From assembly GCA_038212095.1 (NCBI GenBank), contig JBBQUW010000043.1, positions 1 through 22,829 of the forward strand: DNA of 22,829 bases, in the 5' to 3' direction. This document shows, in pieces, positions 1-5,078 of the stretch. Made by a program: the position numbers and the translations under genes. Source of the stretch: JAICYJ01 sp038212095. GTDB taxonomy: Bacteria; Actinomycetota; Thermoleophilia; Gaiellales; JAICJC01. How positions within the stretch are numbered: position 1 is the stretch's first letter; the number at the start of each line of letters is the position of its first letter. A model generated the notes under the pieces. The model did not search any database. It saw nothing but the letters and a program-made list of their open reading frames with translations, and was not told the origin of the DNA.

Positions 1-30
1 ACGTCCGAGCGTTACGGTGCAATCTCATCT

Positions 31-83
31 GGGGCCTCCTTGGAAGTCAGGGTCTTGGACAACCCAACTCTCCAGGAGGCCCC
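31..83. repeat. 10-bp inverted repeat covering a Shine-Dalgarno-like site
   Basis: Perfect inverted repeat: ggggcctcct at 31-40 and aggaggcccc at 74-83, with a 33-base spacer. The right arm contains AGGAGG (74-79), placed 6 bases before an ATG at 86 that opens a 9-codon plus-strand ORF (86-115, MNNAPRNYN). Pairing of the arms would hide this Shine-Dalgarno sequence. It may be the 5' remnant of a truncated gene or insertion element, an attenuator, or a coincidence at the window edge. No product is claimed for the tiny ORF. Confidence 0.4.
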
Positions 84-111
84 GGATGAACAACGCTCCT
101 AGGAACTACAA

Positions 112-612
112 CTAGCCGGGCAAGCCACCAGGTAGGAGCAACTTGAGGTCAGCCCCGATCCCGGGCAGCCCGCACAGCGAGCAAGCGTCTAGTTGGATGG
201 TGCGGCGCGTGCCCATGTAGAAGCCCACAGCCTTCGGAGGCTTGTACCCGTCGAGTTGCGGCGGGCAGCTACAAAACCCGTGGGGCTGCTTGAGTTTCGT
301 GACTACGTCGGTGAGGGCGCGACACACAGCTGCGGGGTTGTCGTAGTCGCCGCCGTCGGGTGAGCACAGCAGTTGTCGGCTCACGCGGTAGTACTTCGGG
401 CCGTTGGCGGTGATTAGCGCACAGCGCGCGCCCGGTGGGCACGTGGGGACGCGGTAGCTGATGGTCAGCGCGGTGTTGAGGTGGATCAGCCCGCTGTGGT
501 CACTGCGCCCGTTCGACGTGCTGCGACTGGTCGAGCCGATGCAACCGGCAGATGCGAGAGCGATGACGACGGCCGCGCTTGCAAGGCAGAACATCTGAAG
601 GCGGGGCGTCAT
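112..612 (-). CDS. Eight-cysteine lipoprotein, SSI-like, paralogue 1
   Basis: A 166-residue exported lipoprotein. A hydrophobic signal segment ends in the lipobox ASAGC (lipidated Cys24), so the protein should be anchored to the outer face of the membrane. The mature part has four cysteine pairs: CPPGARC, LLCSPDGGDYDNPAAVC, CSC and CSLC, with GFYMGTRRT just before the last pair. The pattern C-x-P-x-GG-Y-x-P-x-C-x-A-L, then C-P, then G-x-Y-x-G-x-R-R and a final Cys resembles the Streptomyces subtilisin inhibitor family (LTC..GG.HP..ACADL, CPMV, GVWQGKR, NEC). A protease-inhibitor role is therefore an inference. Last gene of a four-gene operon; its ATG (612) overlaps the upstream stop as ATGA, which suggests translational coupling. 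Close paralogue of the next two genes upstream. Confidence 0.8.
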   Translation of the reverse strand: MTPRLQMFCLASAAVVIALASAGCIGSTSRSTSNGRSDHSGLIHLNTALTISYRVPTCPPGARCALITANGPKYYRVSRQLLCSPDGGDYDNPAAVCRALTDVVTKLKQPHGFCSCPPQLDGYKPPKAVGFYMGTRRTIQLDACSLCGLPGIGADLKLLLPGGLPG

Positions 613-1100
613 TGCCTGCCCGGCATGAGTAGGTCAAGGTCGGCACCGATGCCGTCCAGGTTGCAGAGGTCGCAGCCGTCGAGTGGGATAGTGCGCCGCT
701 TGCCCTGATAGATGCCGACCGCTTGATCATCTGGGTGCGCGGGCAGTGCGCATCCGCACGTCCAGTTCTTGGTTGCGAGCTTCGCGACGATGTGGCGGAG
801 AGCCTTGCACGCTGCGGCCGGGTCGGTGTAGTTGCCTCCGTCCTGGTTACAGCGGAGCTTGCGGATGGCCCGCACGAACGTCAAGTCGCCGGTCGACTGA
901 ACACGTCCAGCGCACCGTGCGCCCGGCGGGCACTGTAGTGCGTAATAGGTGATTGCTAGATCGGTCTTGAGTGGTGTCAGGCCGATGTCGTCGCTGCGGC
1001 CGCTCGACGTACTCGGGCTGGTCGAACCAATGCAGCCAGCCGTCGCGAGCGCGATGACGAAGCCTGCGCTTACAAGGCGGACGAGGCGGCTTGCGGTCAT
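609..1100 (-). CDS. Eight-cysteine lipoprotein, SSI-like, paralogue 2
   Basis: A 163-residue lipoprotein with lipobox ATAGC (Cys23) followed by CIGSTS, as in both neighbours. The conserved cysteines are in CPPGARC, LRCNQDGGNYTDPAAAC, CGC and CDLC, with GIYQGKRRTIPLD before the last pair, so the fold is probably shared with its paralogues. It is the most divergent copy in the loop that corresponds to the SSI reactive site: CALP here, CPIG and CPPQ in the others. If these are inhibitors, the three copies would have different specificities; that is inference. Both ends overlap neighbours by ATGA. Function unproven. Confidence 0.8.
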   Translation of the reverse strand: MTASRLVRLVSAGFVIALATAGCIGSTSPSTSSGRSDDIGLTPLKTDLAITYYALQCPPGARCAGRVQSTGDLTFVRAIRKLRCNQDGGNYTDPAAACKALRHIVAKLATKNWTCGCALPAHPDDQAVGIYQGKRRTIPLDGCDLCNLDGIGADLDLLMPGRQ

Positions 1101-1627
1101 GACTGCGCGCCAGGCATGAGTAGTTCAATGTCGGCTGGGCTGGCCTTCACATTGCAAAGGGTGCACCAGTCAAGTGGGATGGTTCGTCGATTGCCGTTGT
1201 AGTAGCCGACCGCCTTCGCGCGCGGCTCGCGACCTATTGGGCATAGGCACGCGGGGTGTGCTCGCGCGACGCTCTTGATCACGCGGTCAAGGGCGTTGCA
1301 GACGGCTGTCGGATTGTCGTAGGCGCCGCCGTCGGGTGAGCACGTCAGGCGTCGGCGGACGATGTAGTAGCTCTGGCCCTGGGCCGGTAGGCATTTCGCG
1401 CCGGGTGGGCATGTCGGGACGGCGGACGCGGTGTAGGTGATCAGCAGGTTCGTGCGAGGCGGCAGGGTGCCGACCTCTTGTGCCGTCGAGGCACCGGTGT
1501 CGGTGCTGCTGGGCGCGCCCGTCGAGCCGATGCAGCCAGCGGTGGCGAGCGCGATCAGGAGGATGGCTGTGAGTGGTCGCATGTCTAGTTGGACGCTTGA
1601 CGCCCGCCTTCGGTTCCCGTCGGGCAT
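1097..1627 (-). CDS. Eight-cysteine lipoprotein, SSI-like, paralogue 3
   Basis: A 176-residue lipoprotein from the ATG at 1627, which overlaps the upstream stop as ATGA. A second in-frame ATG at 1582 (MRPLTAILL) would give the more usual short n-region, but it has no Shine-Dalgarno sequence, so the coupled start is preferred. The lipobox is ATAGC (Cys32 in the long form). Cysteine pairs are CPPGAKC, LTCSPDGGAYDNPTAVC, CLC and CTLC, with GYYNGNRRTIPLD before the last pair. This copy is the closest to subtilisin inhibitors: LTC-x(12)-P-x(2)-VCNAL, then CPIG at the place of the SSI CPMV reactive-site loop. The SSI relationship is by eye only. First of three tandem duplicates. Confidence 0.8.
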   Translation of the reverse strand: MPDGNRRRASSVQLDMRPLTAILLIALATAGCIGSTGAPSSTDTGASTAQEVGTLPPRTNLLITYTASAVPTCPPGAKCLPAQGQSYYIVRRRLTCSPDGGAYDNPTAVCNALDRVIKSVARAHPACLCPIGREPRAKAVGYYNGNRRTIPLDWCTLCNVKASPADIELLMPGAQS

Positions 1628-2115
1628 CAGTGCCAGGCGGTCACGTCGCCCGTCTTCCGGTAGTTGATCACCGTAACGCGGTAGTCACCTGCCCCGAAGC
1701 GGCCGTAGTAGACAGTCGCCGCACCGGATTGCGCCAGCTTCCGCGCATCCAGCGCCACGGTGGGCTGGTCGCCGGGTGCGACCTGTACCTTGCCCGACTT
1801 CGGGATCGGTACCCGGTAGACGTAGCTGTTGAAGATCGTCTCTTCGCGGCAGTCGCGCACGGGTTGGATCGTGGTGGTGTACCCCTTGCCGCTGACGGCG
1901 AGCGGCGTGAAGGTCGCATCCCCGCCATCGAGCTTGGAGCAGGCCAGCGCCGTCGCCAAGTAGACTGTCGCCTGCTTTGTGGGCACGTTCTCGCTGGTCG
2001 TCGGTGGCGGTGTCGTGGTAGGCGGCTGGCTGGGTTGCGAACTGCTGGCGTCACCGCCAGACCCGCAGGCCGACAGGGCCACCGTCGCCATCGCCGCGAT
2101 CAGGAACCTGCGCAC
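1627..2115 (-). CDS. Lipoprotein of unknown function, first gene of the operon
   Basis: A 162-residue lipoprotein starting at GTG (2113-2115). Signal peptide MRRFLIAAMATVALSAC has the lipobox LSAC (Cys17), followed by a Ser/Pro/Thr-rich linker (residues 20-45) typical of a surface tether, then a compact domain of about 115 residues with two cysteines and many beta-prone stretches. I do not recognise a family. It is not a paralogue of the three downstream genes: it lacks CPPGA and GG-Y-x-P. A TANNNT box 7 bases before the GTG suggests a leaderless transcript. Its stop overlaps the next ATG, so all four genes are probably one mRNA and act together at the cell surface. Confidence 0.75.
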   Translation of the reverse strand: MRRFLIAAMATVALSACGSGGDASSSQPSQPPTTTPPPTTSENVPTKQATVYLATALACSKLDGGDATFTPLAVSGKGYTTTIQPVRDCREETIFNSYVYRVPIPKSGKVQVAPGDQPTVALDARKLAQSGAATVYYGRFGAGDYRVTVINYRKTGDVTAWH

Positions 2116-2122
2116 GCCTGCC

Positions 2123-2128
2123 AGCCTA
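2123..2128 (-). promoter_or_regulatory. Leaderless -10 box of the lipoprotein operon
   Basis: TAGGCT on the minus strand, followed by 7 bases and then the GTG start at 2115. Matches the TANNNT-N6/7-start layout seen at several other genes of the window. No clear -35 box. Confidence 0.5.
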
Positions 2129-2226
2129 CCTTGTCGCCCTGCTCGTCTGGCTGCTCCCGGCTGCCGTCCGACCGTTCAGCGCTGAAGACGAATCGGGCAC
2201 CGGCGGACCCGACCCGGTGTGGTAGC

Positions 2227-2333
2227 GCCGTGGTTGCGAACGCCTGATAACCACGGCTAACCGCCGCCCCACCCGAACGCCGAAACCGCCTGAACTGGCC
2301 GTTTTAGGCAACCCTGGGTAACCATGGACAACC
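2227..2333. repeat. Inverted and direct repeats next to the tRNA footprint
   Basis: Between the lipoprotein promoter and the tRNA fragment lie a perfect 9-bp inverted repeat (gccgtggtt 2227-2235 / aaccacggc 2249-2257, 13-base spacer) and two similar direct repeats, taaccacggctaacc (2248-2262) and taaccatggacaacc (2319-2333), 71 bp apart, with a further caaccctgggtaacc motif just before the second. Repeats of this size beside a core site are what arm-type integrase sites look like, but a terminator hairpin is also possible for the inverted repeat. Confidence 0.35.
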
Positions 2334-2344
2334 GGGGGCGGTAC

Positions 2345-2386
2345 TTTGGGAGCAGGGGGTCGCTGGTTCGAATCCAGCCGTACCGA
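2345..2386 (+). other. 3' part of tRNA-Pro(UGG): probable attachment-site footprint
   Basis: The sequence fits the 3' part of a tRNA base by base: anticodon loop tttggga (2345-2351, anticodon TGG, then G37), 3' anticodon-stem strand gcagg (2352-2356), 5-base variable loop gggtc, T stem gctgg/ccagc (2362-2366 and 2374-2378) with loop ttcgaat, acceptor strand cgtaccg (2379-2385) and discriminator a (2386). The 5' half is absent: the bases before the loop (ggtac) do not pair with gcagg, and there is no D arm. Tyrosine recombinases commonly use the anticodon-loop-to-3'-end segment as attB, leaving such a fragment at the far end of the element. By that geometry the element lies to the left (1-2344) with the intact tRNA further left, outside the window. 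No integrase gene is visible. Confidence 0.75.
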
Positions 2387-2910
2387 TCACCGAGAACCCG
2401 ATGTGTTCCGCCGGTTTGGCGAGGTCGACATGGCGCGGGCTGTGCGGCCACCAGCAACCACTCGGTTCCCGCGTCGAGCAGTTCCACCGCCACTCCCGCT
2501 GCGATCGGTCTCGTGGGACGATGGCAGCGGGTGACGACCTGTCAGGAACTGGTAAGCGATCTGGACGAGGCCGGCCTGGCGCCGCCAGCACAGTATGCGT
2601 GGACGGCGCAGACGTCATCCACTGGCACGAGCGACTTCGCCGCAGGAAGTCCCAGACCCATAGCGTCGCACCTGCGCGGGTGCGCCCTCCGGAGGCTGGA
2701 CTCCCACTACTTCACCGCATCAGGCCTCAAGGTAGAACCGAGTCGCGCAACCGCGCCGCGTGGTGACCGCTTTCGTGGCGCCGCCGGCTCGAAGCGCCTG
2801 AACCGGCCCACTCAAAATTCTGGGCTTCCGCCGGCCGAACGTGGACGGCGGATGCAAACGTCGGATGTGGCGATCCCAGATCAGATATGGCGCGCGGTTC
2901 TCTCACCCAT

Positions 2911-2984
2911 GTGGGGGATGAGCGATATCCGCCGAGTGGGGGATAGGCGTTGCCGCGGCCGGCTCGGAGACTGGCGTTATCCCC
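2911..2984 (+). promoter_or_regulatory. Candidate operator repeats upstream of the surface-protein operon
   Basis: gtgggggat occurs at 2911-2919 and again at 2936-2944 (25 bp apart), followed by an inverted partial copy atcccc at 2979-2984 (tatcccc in full). They lie 120-190 bp before the ATG of the first SipW-type gene. The binding factor is unknown and no -10/-35 pair could be assigned. Confidence 0.25.
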
Positions 2985-3077
2985 TGACGTTTTCGCTCCA
3001 CAGGGTTCTTCTGTTCAGAGGCCACAGCTGGACAGATCCTCACACCTCGTCGCGTTTGGCGGCGACCGTCTCATGGC

Positions 3078-3096
3078 TGTGGCCGCCACAAGGAGG
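3078..3096 (+). promoter_or_regulatory. Strong ribosome site abutting a small hairpin
   Basis: AGGAGG at 3091-3096 sits 4 bases before the ATG at 3101, the best Shine-Dalgarno site in the window, and fixes this start. It is preceded directly by tgtggccgccaca (3078-3090), a 5-bp stem with a 3-base loop. It differs from the leaderless starts elsewhere and implies a transcript with a leader. Confidence 0.6.
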
Positions 3097-3100
3097 AAGA

Positions 3101-3550
3101 ATGAAGACCTTCATGAAGAAGCGCGTTATCGTCGCGCTGAGTGTCTTGGCGACACTCGTGGTTGCCAGCAGCGCGTATGCGTACTGGACGACCACTGGTT
3201 CGGGCACGGGCTCGGGCAGCGTCTCCGCCAGCAACGGGACGATCGTGCTGCACGGCACTATCGACACCGCGCTCACGCCTGGCGCCACGTCTGCAGTTCA
3301 CTTCACGGCTGATAACGCCGGTACGTCGAGCCTGTACGTCGGTTCTGTGCACGCGGTCGTTAGCACCGACAAGCCGGGTTGTCTCGTCAGCGACTTCACG
3401 ATCAGCGACACGGTTGAGAATCAGCAGGTTCCGGCGGGCTCTACCGGCCTTGCTCTGACCGGCGCTGGTTCGATCGCGATGGCGGACACGGCTCTGAATC
3501 AGGACGCGTGCAAGGGTGCGGCCATCACGCTCACCCTGTCCAGCAACTAG
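3101..3550 (+). CDS. Small secreted protein with SipW-type signal peptide (candidate major fibre subunit)
   Basis: A 149-residue exported protein. The signal is MKTFMKKRVIVALSVLAT..., ending in SSAYAYWTTTGSGTGSGS, the layout of SipW-dependent signals (family form YAYFSDTETS.GN) as in TasA/camelysin-type subunits. The mature domain of about 115 residues has two cysteines and ends in TALNQDACKGAAITLTLS. The same module, with NQDACKGATITL and a matching first cysteine (KPGC here, KAGC there), forms the C-terminus of the next gene's protein. The start is fixed by AGGAGG at 3091-3096. A strong hairpin follows the stop, so this first gene may be expressed more than the two behind it, as for a major subunit. 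No SipW peptidase gene lies in the window. The fibre role is inference. Confidence 0.8.
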   Translation: MKTFMKKRVIVALSVLATLVVASSAYAYWTTTGSGTGSGSVSASNGTIVLHGTIDTALTPGATSAVHFTADNAGTSSLYVGSVHAVVSTDKPGCLVSDFTISDTVENQQVPAGSTGLALTGAGSIAMADTALNQDACKGAAITLTLSSN

Positions 3551-3571
3551 ACGACACGGTGCTAGGCGCGA

Positions 3572-3601
3572 GAGGGGGAGTGCCTTCGGGCGCTCCCCCT
3601 C
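3572..3601 (+). terminator. Intergenic terminator/attenuator hairpin
   Basis: gagggggag (3572-3580) pairs perfectly with ctccccctc (3593-3601), extended by gcc/ggc closing a TTCG tetraloop, then a moderately T-rich tail (ggttcctttccct). It stands between the first and second surface-protein genes and probably ends most transcripts there, with read-through or a second promoter serving the rest. Confidence 0.75.
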
Positions 3602-3641
3602 GGTTCCTTTCCCTCGACGATATAGGTAGGCAGACACCCAG

Positions 3642-5078
3642 ATGCGGCGCGGATATTCTTTGAGAACAGCAAGCAGGGCCATGAAGGTGATCGTGACCTT
3701 GCTTGGTGTTCTCTCAGTGAGCGCAGTGGCGTATGCCGCCACATCGATCGCGACGAAGAACTTCTCGGTCGTCGCATCGCCGTCGAGCCTAACGGCTCCG
3801 GCTCCCGCATCGGGGACGAGTCCGGCGACCTACACGGCCACCGTCACGACAAGCGGTGGATTCACCGGCTCGGTGACGGTGAGCATGACCGGCTGTCCGA
3901 CCGGCGTCGTGTGTCCGACCAGCAAATCGGTCGGCATCACTTCAACCAGCACCCAGGCGACGCTGACCGCGCTCGTCGGCTCGACCGCCAAGGCGGGGAG
4001 CTACTCGTTGACGGTGAAAGGCGTAAGCGGCAAGCTGAGCCACTCGACGGTCGTCTCACTGGTCGTGCCGAAGAAGGACTTCTCAGTCGCCGTGTCGCCC
4101 TCAAGCGTTACGGTCACCAAGCCCTCGTCGGGATCTGTGACCGCACCAGCGTATACGGCGACCGTCTCGCCCCTGAACGGCTTCACCGGTACGGTGAAGG
4201 TGGGCCTGTCGAACTGTCCGGCGGGTGTGACCTGCCCCGCGAGGAAGTCTGTGGTCATCACGTCGACCAGCGGCGCGCAGAGCGTAACGCTCGCGGCGAA
4301 GGTCTCTTCGTCAGCGGCAGTTGGCACCTACAACCTGGTCCTAGCCGGCGCCGGTAGTGGAATGCTGCACTACCAGCCCGTGTCGCTCGTCGTCCAGTCA
4401 CCGGCCGCGTCAACGTTCACGCTGTCTGCGTCGCCAACCACCCAGTCGCTGCTTCAGGGCGATTCGACCACATACCAGACGACGGTATCGCCGTCGAACT
4501 TCTCCGGCGCGGTGGCGCTCGCCGCGAGCGGGCTCCCCAGCGGCGCCACCGCCGCGTTCTCGCCCAGCAGCTTGTCGGTGAGTGGTTCTACCCCAGCGTC
4601 GTCAACGCTCGCAGTCACGACGAGCTCGAGTACGCCAACAGGCACCTACGCGCTCACGATCACCGGCACCAGCGGCAGTCAGGCCCACGCCGCGACGATC
4701 TACCTCACGGTGGGGTCGACCGTGCCGTTCGCGATCAACGGGAGCGTGCCACAGCCGCTGTCGCCGGGTGCTCAGGCTCCGATCAACCTCTCACTGACGA
4801 ATCCCTACAACTTCACGCTGAAAGTGTTCAGCCTGGGCGTCGCAGTGAACGCTGCGACCACCAAGGCCGGATGCAGTGGCACGCAGAACTTCCAGGTCGC
4901 CCAGTACGGCGGTAGCTACCCGATCAGCCTGCCCGCAAACTCGACCACGACACTGGGCGCGCTCGGCATCCCCACCACGCAGTGGCCGCAACTAGAGATG
5001 CTGAACACGAGCTTCAACCAGGACGCCTGCAAGGGCGCCACAATCACGCTCTCCTATAGCGGAACGGCAGCCAAGTAA
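3642..5078 (+). CDS. Secreted Ig-repeat protein with C-terminal module shared with the upstream gene
   Basis: A 478-residue exported protein from ATG 3642; ATG 3681 (MKVIVTLLGVLSVSAVAYA) is an equally good start and gives a standard signal peptide. After the AYA cleavage region come three tandem beta-sandwich repeats of about 100-110 residues, at roughly 40-150, 150-255 and 255-360. Each has the pattern F-S-V-x-x-S-P-S-S, Y-x-A-T-V, GGFTG/NGFTG and ends with G-x-Y-x-L-x-x-x-G. The first two are the closest pair. Residues 370-478 match the neighbouring small subunit: KAGC and FNQDACKGATITLSYS. It looks like a stalk tipped or anchored by the subunit-like module. Thr/Ser-rich, possibly glycosylated. 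Its stop overlaps the next start (TAATG). Confidence 0.8.
   Translation: MRRGYSLRTASRAMKVIVTLLGVLSVSAVAYAATSIATKNFSVVASPSSLTAPAPASGTSPATYTATVTTSGGFTGSVTVSMTGCPTGVVCPTSKSVGITSTSTQATLTALVGSTAKAGSYSLTVKGVSGKLSHSTVVSLVVPKKDFSVAVSPSSVTVTKPSSGSVTAPAYTATVSPLNGFTGTVKVGLSNCPAGVTCPARKSVVITSTSGAQSVTLAAKVSSSAAVGTYNLVLAGAGSGMLHYQPVSLVVQSPAASTFTLSASPTTQSLLQGDSTTYQTTVSPSNFSGAVALAASGLPSGATAAFSPSSLSVSGSTPASSTLAVTTSSSTPTGTYALTITGTSGSQAHAATIYLTVGSTVPFAINGSVPQPLSPGAQAPINLSLTNPYNFTLKVFSLGVAVNAATTKAGCSGTQNFQVAQYGGSYPISLPANSTTTLGALGIPTTQWPQLEMLNTSFNQDACKGATITLSYSGTAAK

Larger units (their letters stand above)
2387..3100. other. About 700 bp without a convincing gene
   Basis: The open frames here read as low-complexity Arg/Ser/Pro-rich translations with no start-plus-ribosome-site, signal or motif, so none is called. 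The stretch contains only the candidate regulatory repeats at 2911-2984 and the leader of the following surface-protein gene (hairpin and ribosome site at 3078-3096). The first part, after the tRNA fragment, may be decayed sequence at an integration boundary. Confidence 0.55.

Noticed and set aside
2300..2386. A complete tRNA gene
   Set aside because: No D arm and no 5' anticodon-stem strand pairing with gcagg; cggtac at 2339-2344 can pair with gtaccg but directly abuts the anticodon loop, so no cloverleaf is possible.
2257..2618. Minus-strand frames containing YGWIRTSDP and TAGFEPATP strings
   Set aside because: These are translations of the antisense of the tRNA fragment, a well-known source of false proteins.
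2324..3100. Long upstream extension of the first SipW-type gene in the same frame
   Set aside because: The frame runs through the tRNA fragment and reads as Arg/Ser/Pro-rich noise; the signal peptide and AGGAGG place the start at 3101.
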